Positions 7,478 through 15,159 of a stretch of DNA of 17,528 bases are shown here, one piece after another. The notes below the pieces were generated by a model, which saw nothing but the letters and a program-made list of their open reading frames with translations, made no database searches and had not been told where the DNA came from. A program made the translations under genes and the position numbers. Position 1 is the stretch's first letter; each line of letters starts with the position of its first letter. Origin of the DNA: DASUBV01 sp035763085 (GTDB taxonomy: Bacteria > Actinomycetota > Actinomycetes > Streptosporangiales > Streptosporangiaceae); contig DASUBV010000104.1 in assembly GCA_035763085.1 (NCBI GenBank), positions 1-17,528 on the forward strand, given 5' to 3'.

Positions 7478-7945
7478 ATGTCACAGGACAATCCGGGCGG
7501 CCGCGGGCGCATCGTCGTGGGAGTGGACGGGTCGGGCCCCTCGGTGGAGGCCCTGCAGTGGGCGATCCGCCAGGCCGAGCTCACCGACGCCACGATTGAC
7601 GCGACCATCGCGTGGCATTATCCGCTGCTCGTGGGCGGGTACGCGTGGCCGCCGTTCGGCATGCTCGAAGAGACGGATTTTGAGGGCATGGCAGGGAAAG
7701 TCCTGAACGAGTCGATCAGCAAGGCGATCGGCGACGGTGACCGGCCGCGGATCACCGAGGTCGTCAGGGAAGGCGACGCCGCGCAGGTCCTCATCGACCA
7801 GGCTGACGGCGCCGACCTGCTCGTGATGGGCAGCCGCGGCCATGGCGGCTTCACCGAGGCACTCCTGGGATCGGTCAGCCAGCACTGCGTCCATCACTCC
7901 CGCTGCCCCGTGGTCATCATCCGCGGCGCAAAGCCGGCTTCCTGA
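7478..7945 (+). CDS. Universal stress protein (UspA family), USP-1
   Basis: A 155-residue single-domain USP. The N-terminal strand IVVGVDGSGPS and the C-terminal ATP-binding motif G-x2-G-x9-G-S (GSRGHGGFTEALLGSVS), followed by CPVVIIRG, identify the ATP-binding subgroup. Such proteins bind ATP in the cytoplasm and act in stress and dormancy; several mycobacterial ones are DosR targets. The start is ATG 7478, 5 nt after a strong GAGGAGG (7466-7472); the frame is open further upstream but lacks an SD there. The insert ITRV... region contains a Trp/Tyr-rich loop (HYPLLVGGYAWPPFG). It is monocistronic, followed by a T-tailed hairpin and the convergent metal ATPase gene. Confidence 0.93.
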   Translation: MSQDNPGGRGRIVVGVDGSGPSVEALQWAIRQAELTDATIDATIAWHYPLLVGGYAWPPFGMLEETDFEGMAGKVLNESISKAIGDGDRPRITEVVREGDAAQVLIDQADGADLLVMGSRGHGGFTEALLGSVSQHCVHHSRCPVVIIRGAKPAS

Positions 7946-7967
7946 CCGGCGCCGAAGCGGTCCGCAG

Positions 7968-7996
7968 AGCCCGGCCGGATGCGGCGGCCGGGCTTT
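7968..7996 (+). terminator. Intrinsic terminator after USP-1
   Basis: Perfect 10-bp stem AGCCCGGCCG (7968-7977) / CGGCCGGGCT (7985-7994) with a 7-nt loop, ending in TTT. It lies 22 nt after the USP-1 stop, between convergent genes, and could also act on the opposite strand. Confidence 0.75.
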
Positions 7997-8049
7997 AGCA
8001 CGCCACGGGCAGCGGCTCGCACCCGCAGCCGGACCGCCTGCCGCGGGCG

Positions 8050-10413
8050 CTAGGACGGGGTCCCGAGCCGCTGCGCCGGCGGCCCGCTGACGTCCTCGGC
8101 CAGCGACAGGTAGCTTTCCTCCTCCTGGGCCGTGTGCAGGCGGAGCACCGCGTACAGCCCGTACAGCAGGGCACGCAAGTCGGCAAGATCGGCGTCATCG
8201 GGCGGCCCGTCGCCGATCTCGGCCAGGAGCTGGCCGAGCCGCCGGACCTGGCGCGCGATCTCAGCGTGTGCACGGCTCATCGTCTCGGTGGCCGTTGGGG
8301 AGCCTAGCAGCCGGTCCAGCGCGGGATACAGCTCGCGTTCCTCGGCCTGCTCATGGGGGGCGATCTCGCCGACCAGCCGGTCATGAGCCCGGCGGACCCG
8401 GGCCAGCGCCCGATCGGGCGCGGCCAGACCCAGGCAGTCGGCGGCCCCGCGCAGTTCCTCGATGTCGGCCCGGATCGTCTCATGTTCCCCCTGGAACCGC
8501 CGGGTCAGCGCGATGTCACCGGGCGTCAGGCGGCTGGCCGGGATCGCGGGCCGCAGCGCGCGCAGCGCGTTGAGGATCACGGCCACGTCGATGCCCTCCT
8601 GCAGCACCGCCCCCCAGACGGCGGGCAGCAGGCCGGCCGCCGCGACGCCCATGGCCGCCAGCGACATGGCCATCCCGGCCAGGACGCTCTCCAGCGCGAT
8701 CCGCCGCGTCCGGCGGGCGATCTCGACGGCCTCGCCCAGCCGGTCCAGCCGGTCGACGATCAGCACGGCGTCCGCGGCCTGGGCGGAGGCGGTGGCCCCG
8801 CGTGCTCCCATCGCCACGCCGACATCGGCCAGGGCCAGCGCGGGCGCGTCGTTGATACCGTCGCCGACCATGATGACCGGTCCGTGCGCGCGCTCGGCGC
8901 GGACGGCGTCCAGCTTTTCCGCGGGGGTCCGCTCGGCGAGGACCGCGTCCAGGCCGATGACCGTGCCGACCATGTCGGCGACCTCGGCGCGATCACCGGT
9001 GACCATGACAATGCGGCGGATTCCGCCACGGCGGAGCACGCGGATGGTCCGGGCGGCGTCCGGCCGCAGCGGGTCCTGCAGGATCAGCACCCCGCCCGGC
9101 TCGCCGTCGATGGCGACGAACACGGTCAGCGCGCCGTCGAGCCTGGCCCGGCGGCGCGCGGCTTTCGCCCAGCCCGCCCTGCGGGCCGTATCGTCGATAC
9201 CGCACCACGCAGCCTTGCCGATGGCTACCTGATGTCCGCCGACGATGCCGCGGATGCCCTGGCCCGGAACCTCCTCCGGGCGGCCCGGCACGGTCAGCCG
9301 GCACCCCTGTTCCCGGGCCGCGCTGACGACCGCGCCGGCCAGCACATGACCGGATGCCTGGTCCAGGGACGCGGCCAGCTGCAGGACGTCCTGCGCCGTG
9401 GATCCCGGCGCCGGCACGACAGCCGCGACCGAGGGGTGGCCGCTGGTGAGCGTGCCGGTCTTGTCCAGCAGCAAGGTGGAGCTGCGGGCTAGCTGCTCCA
9501 GCACCCCGCCGCCCTTGACCACCATCCCGCGCCGGGCCGTGACCGACATGCCCGACACCAGCGCCACTGGCGCCGCCAGGATGAGCGGGCAGGGTGTCGC
9601 CACGACGAGCACGGCCACCGCCCGGCCGGCATCCGCGAGGCCCCAGGCAGCGGCCGCGACGGCCAGGGTAAGGAGCAGGAACACCAGCGCATAGCGGTCA
9701 GCCAGGCGAACGAACGGCGGCTGCGCGGCCTCGGCCTCTGACACCAGCCGCACGATGCCCGCATACGTGCTCTCGTCGGCGCGTGCGTCGGCGCGCAGGT
9801 CGAATGCGGTCGCGGCGTTGACGGTGCCGCTGCGGATCCGGGCGTCGAGAGGGTGCTCGACGGGGACGGCCTCGCCGGTTAGCGCGGACTCATCCAGGAC
9901 CGCCGTCCCGCCGGTGATCGTGCCGTCCACCGGGATGACGTCGCCGGAGGCGATCATGAGCCGGTCGCCGGGGGCGATGCCGCCGAGCGGAACTGTTTCC
10001 AGGGTCCCCTCGCGGTAGTGGCGCGCCGTGCGCGGCGCATGCTCCAGCAGGCCGGCCAGGTCATGACGGGCCCGGCCGGCCGCCCACCCCTCCAGGGCAC
10101 GCCCGCTCGCCAGCATGACCGTCACGACGGCAGCCGCCAGCAGCTCCCCGACTGCCACCGCGCCGGCCAGCGCCAGCAGCGCGATGAGGTCGACCCCCGC
10201 TCGGCGGCGGCGCAGGCTGTCGGCGACCGCCCATCCGGCGAAGGCCAGCCCGATGGCAGCAACGGCCAGCCAGGCCTGATTACCCTGGCCGGCCTGGCCG
10301 GCCAGGTGCAGGCAGCCACCAGCTGTCAGCCCGGCGACCGTCAGCACCAGGATGGCCGCAGGCGCCCGCCGGGCGACCCGGGCGGCGGCCTGACGACACC
10401 GGCCGGTGATCAC
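8050..10413 (-). CDS. P1B-5-type metal ATPase with C-terminal hemerythrin domain
   Basis: About 787 residues. Membrane helices pair at roughly 17-65 and 73-105, then 240-300 and 573-620. The actuator loop has LTGEA, the M4-type metal motif is TPCPL (T273-P274-C275), phosphorylation is at DKTGTLT (Asp317), and GDGINDAP follows. There is no N-terminal heavy-metal domain. After the last helix, residues 637-775 form a hemerythrin-like domain with His644, H687xxxE691, His716 and His760 plus E764/E765 as likely di-iron ligands. TPC plus hemerythrin defines P1B-5 pumps, studied in Acidothermus (CtpX) and Sinorhizobium (Nia), the latter linked to Ni and Fe export. The usual HP of the N-domain is HV here (H356). 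I chose GTG 10413: AAGGAGG (10426-10420) is 6 nt upstream. ATG 10419 abuts the SD and ATG 10464 lacks a close one. Confidence 0.92.
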   Translation of the reverse strand: MITGRCRQAAARVARRAPAAILVLTVAGLTAGGCLHLAGQAGQGNQAWLAVAAIGLAFAGWAVADSLRRRRAGVDLIALLALAGAVAVGELLAAAVVTVMLASGRALEGWAAGRARHDLAGLLEHAPRTARHYREGTLETVPLGGIAPGDRLMIASGDVIPVDGTITGGTAVLDESALTGEAVPVEHPLDARIRSGTVNAATAFDLRADARADESTYAGIVRLVSEAEAAQPPFVRLADRYALVFLLLTLAVAAAAWGLADAGRAVAVLVVATPCPLILAAPVALVSGMSVTARRGMVVKGGGVLEQLARSSTLLLDKTGTLTSGHPSVAAVVPAPGSTAQDVLQLAASLDQASGHVLAGAVVSAAREQGCRLTVPGRPEEVPGQGIRGIVGGHQVAIGKAAWCGIDDTARRAGWAKAARRRARLDGALTVFVAIDGEPGGVLILQDPLRPDAARTIRVLRRGGIRRIVMVTGDRAEVADMVGTVIGLDAVLAERTPAEKLDAVRAERAHGPVIMVGDGINDAPALALADVGVAMGARGATASAQAADAVLIVDRLDRLGEAVEIARRTRRIALESVLAGMAMSLAAMGVAAAGLLPAVWGAVLQEGIDVAVILNALRALRPAIPASRLTPGDIALTRRFQGEHETIRADIEELRGAADCLGLAAPDRALARVRRAHDRLVGEIAPHEQAEERELYPALDRLLGSPTATETMSRAHAEIARQVRRLGQLLAEIGDGPPDDADLADLRALLYGLYAVLRLHTAQEEESYLSLAEDVSGPPAQRLGTPS

Positions 10414-10521
10414 AGTCATCCTCCTTCCCCCGCCCCGCCGGGGATCACGCCGCGAAGGGACCATGCGAGATCATGCTCCGCCCAAAATCACCCGGCCGGG
10501 ACCAGCCGGAAGACGCACTGA

Positions 10522-10555
10522 TCCCTGGCCAGGCACCGCGGCGCCTGGCCAGGGA
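10522..10555 (-). terminator. Strong hairpin between USP-2 and the metal ATPase
   Basis: A perfect 13-bp stem, TCCCTGGCCAGGC (10522-10534) with GCCTGGCCAGGGA (10543-10555), and an 8-nt loop. It starts 18 nt after the USP-2 stop and ends about 110 nt before the ATPase start. It probably ends the USP-2 transcript or attenuates read-through into the ATPase; there is no T tract. Confidence 0.65.
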
Positions 10556-10573
10556 GCCATGCCTGCCACCGGG

Positions 10574-11011
10574 CTACCGGCCGCTGGGGACGATCACCAC
10601 CGGGCACGCCGAGTGATGCACCAGCTGGCTGGCGACCGAGCCGAGCCGCAGCGAGGCGAATCCGCCTGCGCCGCGCGACCCGACGACCAGCACGTCCGCG
10701 TCACGCGATGCGCCGATGAGCTCCTCGGCAATGAAGCCGTTGACGGCTTTCACGGTGACCGAGGCCGGCTGGGCGTCACCCAGCTGGCTGGTTGTCTTGG
10801 CGACTGCCTCCTCGGCGGCGGCCCGCACCTGCTTCAGCGCGGGCTCATCCGGCGCGAGGATGACCGGGTTTCCGGTCCATGCGCTGGCCATGACCGGGTG
10901 CACCGTCACGACCGTGAGCGGGGCATGCCGGACGGCAGCTTCCCTGGCGGCCCAGCCGAGCGCCTCATGAGAGCCCGTAGAGCCATCGACTCCGACCACG
11001 ATTCCGGACAT
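10574..11011 (-). CDS. Universal stress protein (UspA family), USP-2
   Basis: A 145-residue single-domain USP. MSGIVVGVDGSTGSHEAL forms the first strand and loop. DADVLVVGSRGAGGF, with a following LGSV and CPVVIVPSG, gives the ATP-binding G-x2-G-x9-G-S motif. It differs clearly from USP-1 in its middle part, so it is not a recent duplicate. The start ATG at 11011 has a purine-rich AAGGGAAG a few bases upstream. It diverges from the CBS-BON gene across 253 bp containing a DosR-like box, and a strong hairpin lies directly downstream. Confidence 0.93.
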   Translation of the reverse strand: MSGIVVGVDGSTGSHEALGWAAREAAVRHAPLTVVTVHPVMASAWTGNPVILAPDEPALKQVRAAAEEAVAKTTSQLGDAQPASVTVKAVNGFIAEELIGASRDADVLVVGSRGAGGFASLRLGSVASQLVHHSACPVVIVPSGR

Positions 11012-11118
11012 GCCTGCTTCCCTTCAGCCGTGCGGCTGCTCTTTTGCCCGCCGCTGCAACTTTTTCCAGATTCTCCGACTGGGGCGAGGAATGTCAGGGC
11101 CGTTGGCATGCCGTTCCC

Positions 11119-11132
11119 GGGCCCTTAGTCCC
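11119..11132. promoter_or_regulatory. DosR-type box between divergent USP-2 and CBS-BON genes
   Basis: GGGCCCTTAGTCCC matches 12 of 14 positions of the DosR core GGGACTWWAGTCCC, and flanking C (before) and GA (after) also fit the extended site. It is 107 nt from the USP-2 start and 132 nt from the CBS-BON start, so it could drive both. Regulator identity is inferred. Confidence 0.6.
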
Positions 11133-11189
11133 GATCCGGCCCGCGCCGTTCGTGACATTGGGCCCGGCCAGGCGGGTCGTTGCGCCCTG

Positions 11190-11201
11190 GCTGCCTCAGG
11201 A
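11190..11201 (+). repeat. Leader motif shared with USP-3, copy 1
   Basis: GCTGCCTCAGGA occurs here and again at 17257-17268. In both places it lies 60-70 nt downstream of a DosR-like box and 50-63 nt before a start codon. Here TCAGGA can pair with TCCTGA at 11214-11219. It may be a transcript-leader element or chance. Confidence 0.35.
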
Positions 11202-11264
11202 ACCCGCGGAGCATCCTGACGGCAACACCGGTGCCGGAGTCAGGCCGGCGGGGGAGGGGATTGT

Positions 11265-11927
11265 ATGAGCGCCATCGTCAAGGATGTGATGACCACGACC
11301 GTGGTGTCGGTCCGCCAGGACGCGCGGTTCAAGGAAATTATCAATGTCATGCGCCGGCGCCATGTCAGTGCCTTTCCGGTGCTGGATTCAGCTAACCGGG
11401 TCCTCGGCGTCATCTCGGAGGCGGACCTGCTGCTGAAGGAGGCGTTCCCGCCAGGGCCGGAGGAGGCCCGGTCTCCGTACCTGTGGCGGGACCGGGCCAA
11501 GGTCGCCGGGCTGACGGCAGCGGAGCTGATGACCAGCCCCGCTATCACGATCGAGCCGGAGTGCCCGGTGGAGGAGGCGGCCCGGGTCATGCACCGCCGG
11601 CGCGTCAAGCGCATGCCCGTGGTCACCGGGCAGGGCCGCCTGGTGGGCATCGTCAGCCGGGTGGACGTGCTCGGCCTGTACGACCGGGCTGATGCCGACA
11701 TCCGCGCCGAGATCATCCATCAGCTGGCTGAGGGTTTCCGGCTGGAGCCGGGCACGATAACCGTGCAGGTGGTGTCCGGGATCGTGACGCTGACCGGTGT
11801 CGCTGAGAGCCGGCCGCTGGCCATGAATGTGCTCGACACGATCTGGCACATCGACGGGGTCGTCGATGTCCGGGACCGGCTGCAGTATCCCAGAAGCGGT
11901 CATGCGGCGGATATCCGGGGGGAATGA
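11265..11927 (+). CDS. CBS-CBS-BON domain protein
   Basis: A 220-residue cytoplasmic protein. A first CBS domain (about residues 6-60, VKDVMTTTVVSVRQDA to LGVISEADLL) and a second (about 86-143, AAELMTSPAITIEP to LVGIVSRVDVLGLY) form a Bateman module, which typically binds adenine nucleotides. A C-terminal BON domain (about 150-207) follows, with the VVSGIVTLTGVAESRP core and a WHIDGVVDVRDRL ending. BON usually binds lipid or ligands at membranes; the pairing is common in actinomycetes. The DosR regulon contains CBS-only relatives such as Hrp1 (Rv2626c). A strong GGGGGAGGGG is 5 nt before the ATG. It ends 3 nt before the next gene, so the two are co-transcribed. Catalytic activity is not expected. 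Confidence 0.93.
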   Translation: MSAIVKDVMTTTVVSVRQDARFKEIINVMRRRHVSAFPVLDSANRVLGVISEADLLLKEAFPPGPEEARSPYLWRDRAKVAGLTAAELMTSPAITIEPECPVEEAARVMHRRRVKRMPVVTGQGRLVGIVSRVDVLGLYDRADADIRAEIIHQLAEGFRLEPGTITVQVVSGIVTLTGVAESRPLAMNVLDTIWHIDGVVDVRDRLQYPRSGHAADIRGE

Positions 11928-11930
11928 CAC

Positions 11931-13490
11931 TTGGTCATGCCGACAGGGACAGGTCCGGAAAATGAGCCTTATGCGAAGGTCGCCGAGACTCATTCCGCGG
12001 TCGTCTTCTTCGCTGGTAATCGTGTCTGCAAGCAGAAAAAGCCGGTCAATCTCGGGTTTCTTGACTTCACGACCCTCGATGCCCGCGAAGTAGCGTGCCT
12101 GCGCGAGACGGAGCTGAACCGGCGGTTCGCGCCTGATGTCTATCTCGGCGTTGCCGAGGTTCGTGATCCCGGCGGCGAGGCGTGCGAGCACCTGGTCGTC
12201 ATGCGCCGGATGCCCGCCTCCCGGCAGCTGTCGGCGCTGATCCGGGCCGGCACGCTGGTCGCGGACCAGGTACGCGAGGTGGCCCGGATTCTCGCGGTGC
12301 AGCACGCCAGTGCCCCCCGCTCGGCTCAGGTTTCCGCGCAGGGCAGCCGCGATGCGCTGCTTGGCCGCTGGGAGGACAACCTCAGCCAGGCGGCCGGCCT
12401 GCCGGGGCAGGTGCTGGATCCTGGTGTCCTCACCGAGACCGGCCAGCTGGCCCGGCAGTTCCTGGCCGGCCGCGGGCCCCTGCTGGCGGGCCGGGTCAGC
12501 GCGGGCCGCATCGTGGACGGTCACGGCGACCTGCTGGCCGACGACATCTACTGCCTCGACGACGGCCCGCGCATCCTGGACTGCCTGGACTTCGATGACA
12601 AGCTGCGCTGGCTCGACGGCCTGGATGATGCCGCGTTCCTCATGATGGACCTGGAACGACTGTGCGCCCCGGTGCTGGCCCGCCAGTTCGCGGACTGGTA
12701 CGCGGAGTTCTCCGGCGACCCCGCGCCGGCGTCACTGCGCCACCACTATGTCGCCTACCGGGCATTTGTCCGCGCCAAGGTGAGCTGCATCAAGGCTGGC
12801 CAGGAGACCGACGGCGCCGAGATGGCAGGCTCGGCGCGGCGGCTGGCGGAGATCTCGCTGCGGCACCTGCGGGCCGGCGCTGTCACGCTCGTGCTCATCG
12901 GCGGCCTGCCGGGCAGCGGGAAATCCGCCCTGGCCAGGGCCGCGGCCGACCGGCTCGGCTTCGCCGTGCTGAACAGCGACCGGATCCGCAAGGAACTAGC
13001 CGGCATCGAGCCGGCCGCCAGCGCCGCGGCCGCCTACGGCGCCGGGATCTACACGGCGGAATGGACCGGGCGCTGCTACGCCGAGCTGCTGCACCGGGCC
13101 GAGACCATGATGGCGCACGGCGAGTCGGTGATCGCTGACGCGTCCTGGATCTCGGCTGAGCACCGGGCGGCGGCTGAGGCGGCAGCCCGGCGCGTGAACG
13201 CCCAGCTGGCCCAGGTCCGCTGCGAGGCTCCCGGGGACCTGATGCGGCAGCGGATGGCGCGCCGCACCGCGGATGCCTCCGACGCCGACGCGGAGATTGC
13301 CCGGCAGATGGCCGCGGTCGCGGCCAGCTGGCCCGCGGCGACGGCGATCAGCACGGAAAGCGGGGGAGCGGGCGGAGACCTGAAATCAGCCGGATTCACC
13401 CAGCTCGTCGACGAGGTGCTGACCGTCATCCGGCCGCACGGGCCAGAACATGTGTGGCGGCCCACCCGGCCGGTCATGCTGCCCGGCTGA
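11931..13490 (+). CDS. APH-like kinase domain fused to P-loop (AAA_33) kinase, Rv2004c type
   Basis: A 519-residue two-domain protein. Residues 40-310 resemble the aminoglycoside phosphotransferase fold, with a catalytic-loop-like VDGHGDLLADDIYCLDD (His198, Asp200) and a downstream ILDCLDFDD metal-site motif. Residues 318-490 are a P-loop kinase domain with Walker A GGLPGSGKS (324-332), LNSDRIRKEL and SVIADASWIS. The same arrangement is known from M. tuberculosis Rv2004c, a DosR-regulon protein of unknown substrate. The N-terminal 35 residues are less conserved in kind. The start is probably TTG 11931, 8 nt after GGGGGG (11917-11922) and 3 nt after the CBS-BON stop; ATG 11937 in the same frame is the alternative. 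It ends before a hairpin and the convergent Hsp20 gene. Confidence 0.88.
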   Translation: MVMPTGTGPENEPYAKVAETHSAVVFFAGNRVCKQKKPVNLGFLDFTTLDAREVACLRETELNRRFAPDVYLGVAEVRDPGGEACEHLVVMRRMPASRQLSALIRAGTLVADQVREVARILAVQHASAPRSAQVSAQGSRDALLGRWEDNLSQAAGLPGQVLDPGVLTETGQLARQFLAGRGPLLAGRVSAGRIVDGHGDLLADDIYCLDDGPRILDCLDFDDKLRWLDGLDDAAFLMMDLERLCAPVLARQFADWYAEFSGDPAPASLRHHYVAYRAFVRAKVSCIKAGQETDGAEMAGSARRLAEISLRHLRAGAVTLVLIGGLPGSGKSALARAAADRLGFAVLNSDRIRKELAGIEPAASAAAAYGAGIYTAEWTGRCYAELLHRAETMMAHGESVIADASWISAEHRAAAEAAARRVNAQLAQVRCEAPGDLMRQRMARRTADASDADAEIARQMAAVAASWPAATAISTESGGAGGDLKSAGFTQLVDEVLTVIRPHGPEHVWRPTRPVMLPG

Positions 13491-13521
13491 GCCGGCCGGC
13501 AGGCCTGATGAGCCGGCCGGC
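13491..13521. terminator. Hairpin between convergent kinase and Hsp20 genes
   Basis: The self-complementary decamer GCCGGCCGGC occurs twice, at 13491-13500 and 13512-13521, with an 11-nt loop, and so can form a 10-bp stem in either transcript. It begins right after the kinase stop (13490) and lies 12 nt beyond the Hsp20 stop, suiting a bidirectional terminator. Confidence 0.6.
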
Positions 13522-13532
13522 CAGCTGGCCTG

Positions 13533-13964
13533 CTACAACTTCTCCGCGGGAGCTTTGTCGACCTTGATCTTGCGGGCAGCAGGCTCGTCCTCCAGGCCCA
13601 GGCTGAGTTCCAGGAGCCCGTCCGCGTAGGTCGCCGTGACGTCGCTGTCGTCGACGCCGGTCGGCAGGCTGACCTGACCGCAGAACTGGCCATAGCGGAA
13701 CTCAGAGTGATACACGCCCGTCAGGTCGGGCTCCCGCTCGGCGTGCACGGTCAGGACGTGACCGGCTAGGGTCACGTCGAGCCCGTGGGCCGGGTCAATG
13801 CCGGGCAGCTCGAATCGGACGACGTACCGGCCGTTGCGCTGATAATCCTCGGTCCGGATCGGCATGGCGGTGGGACTGGTGTGATGCAGCGTCGACAACG
13901 GTGATCCTGGCCAGTCGGACATGTCCGGGACGTCTTCGTGTCGTGGCTGGATCTGCGTGCTCAT
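13533..13964 (-). CDS. Small heat shock protein Hsp20 (alpha-crystallin/HspX-like), copy 1
   Basis: A 143-residue chaperone. After a variable, His/Pro-containing N-terminus of about 40 residues comes the alpha-crystallin domain. It contains YVVRFELPGIDPAHGLDVTL, then SEFRYGQFCGQVSLP and DGLLELSLGL, and a short charged tail. This is the ATP-independent holdase family that includes HspX (Acr), the hallmark dormancy protein of M. tuberculosis. The start is ATG 13964, with the strong SD AAGGAGGAG (13978-13970) 5 nt upstream. That SD overlaps the TGA of the preceding XRE-PNPOx gene, so the genes are translationally coupled. It is the last gene of a three-gene operon. Confidence 0.92.
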   Translation of the reverse strand: MSTQIQPRHEDVPDMSDWPGSPLSTLHHTSPTAMPIRTEDYQRNGRYVVRFELPGIDPAHGLDVTLAGHVLTVHAEREPDLTGVYHSEFRYGQFCGQVSLPTGVDDSDVTATYADGLLELSLGLEDEPAARKIKVDKAPAEKL

Positions 13965-13977
13965 CGTTTCTCCTCCT

Positions 13978-14673
13978 TCACTCTGTGGCCGTCCCGGCAT
14001 TCTCAGCCGGAGGCCAGGTCGTCGGGCGGGACGTGCGGATGCGCCGCCCGGTGATCTCGCCTGGCGTCAGCCGGACGTAGGCGTCTCGCTCGCCGCCAGC
14101 CCATGGCTCGATGCCCAGGGTGATCACCTCGTCCAGTTCGTCCGGGTCGGTCACGATCCGGGCGGAACCGCTGACCAGGACGCTCCAGCCCTCGGCCAGA
14201 ACCGAGTCCAGGTGATCGACGCTGAAGGAGACAGGCTGCTGCCCGATGGCCGCGGCAATCCCGCTGTCCCGGCCAGTGCGGAATATGACGGCGTCGCCGA
14301 GCATGCGATAGTTGACGGGCACGGCTACCGGCCCCCGGCCGGCGACGTACAGGAACCGGCCTACGCCTCCGGGCCGCAGGTAGGCCAGGCACTCAGCGGC
14401 CGCGATCTCCACCAGCACCGGATGCGGAGCGGCCCGGCGCTGTCCCGGCGGCAGGTACATCCCGGCACCGCCCAGGGCGCCCGGCGTCGTCCCGAGCACG
14501 GCGGCCAGCCGGATCAGGTCTCCCTCTCCCGGGTGGGGGCTCGGACTGGTCTCCAGGTACAGCACGTAGGTCTCGGCCATGCCGGCCTGATCCGCGACCT
14601 CGGCCCGGCTCATGCCGGCCAGCGCCCGCTGCTCGGCAATCCGCCTGCCCAGGTCTCCGCTGCTGCTGTTCAT
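13978..14673 (-). CDS. XRE-type HTH fused to pyridoxamine 5'-phosphate oxidase-like domain
   Basis: About 231 residues. The N-terminal 60 form a helix-turn-helix of the XRE/Cro type: LGRRIAEQRALAGMSRAEVA, then AGMAETYVLYLE and LIRLAAVLGTTPGAL. Residues 85-215 are a split-barrel PNPOx-like domain (CLAYLRPGGVGRFLYV, VPVNYRMLGDAVIFRTG, SVSFS-type strand, GWSVLVSGSARIV) of the kind that binds FMN, F420 or haem. The fusion suggests a regulator sensing a redox cofactor, though many such proteins are uncharacterised. Two ATGs are adjacent (14676, 14673). AGGAGG (14685-14680) is 3 nt from the first and 6 nt from the second, so 14673 is preferred. It lies between two hsp20 genes on the same strand and could be their autoregulator. 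Confidence 0.88.
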   Translation of the reverse strand: MNSSSGDLGRRIAEQRALAGMSRAEVADQAGMAETYVLYLETSPSPHPGEGDLIRLAAVLGTTPGALGGAGMYLPPGQRRAAPHPVLVEIAAAECLAYLRPGGVGRFLYVAGRGPVAVPVNYRMLGDAVIFRTGRDSGIAAAIGQQPVSFSVDHLDSVLAEGWSVLVSGSARIVTDPDELDEVITLGIEPWAGGERDAYVRLTPGEITGRRIRTSRPTTWPPAENAGTATE

Positions 14674-14724
14674 CATGGGCCTCCTGACGTCCCCGTCCCC
14701 GGAGCGCGTGTGAGCGCGCGGCGA

Positions 14725-15159
14725 TCAGGTCGGCTGGATGTGCTGGCTGACCGTGACCGGAACGCGCCGCAGCCCCTGCCCGCTAGCGCTGCGCAGCTCC
14801 GCGGTGATCTCGACGATCCCGTGGCTGTAACTGGCGCGGATATGGTCCTCATCGACGTGTGCCGGGAGCCGGAAGCTGCGGGTAAAGGTTCCGTACCGGA
14901 ATTCCGAGCGCCGCTCGTCGCCGGTCTCCAGGTGGCGGCGGGCCGTGATGGTGAGGACGCCGTGGCCCACGGTGACCTCGATGTCGCGGTCCGGGTCGAC
15001 GCCGGGGATCTCAGCCCGCAGAACATACTGCGTGTCGCTCAGCTGCTCTTCTGCCCGCATCGGATGAACGCCAGCCGGGCGGATGGCCAGCAAGGGCTCT
15101 TCCAGCCAGTGCAGGAGCTCTGCCACGGACTTGTGCGGCCGGTGCACCATGATGCTCAT
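14725..15159 (-). CDS. Small heat shock protein Hsp20 (HspX-like), copy 2
   Basis: A 144-residue alpha-crystallin family protein, the same length as M. tuberculosis HspX. The core VLRAEIPGVDPDRDIEVTVG, then SEFRYGTFTRSFRLP and SHGIVEITAEL, is closer to HspX in pattern than copy 1. The N-terminus (MSIMVHRPHKSVAELLHWLE) is short and amphipathic. The start is ATG 15159, with GAGAAGG (15174-15168) 8 nt upstream; an in-frame ATG at 15150 is less well placed. It is the first gene of the operon hsp20 / XRE-PNPOx / hsp20 and diverges from the SulP gene across only about 78 bp. The two Hsp20 copies are clearly diverged, so they are an old pair rather than a fresh duplication. Confidence 0.93.
   Translation of the reverse strand: MSIMVHRPHKSVAELLHWLEEPLLAIRPAGVHPMRAEEQLSDTQYVLRAEIPGVDPDRDIEVTVGHGVLTITARRHLETGDERRSEFRYGTFTRSFRLPAHVDEDHIRASYSHGIVEITAELRSASGQGLRRVPVTVSQHIQPT

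Noticed and set aside
14686..14724. Repeated GGGGAC on the - strand upstream of the XRE-PNPOx gene
   Set aside because: The copies are in direct, not inverted, orientation and too close together for a DosR-type site.
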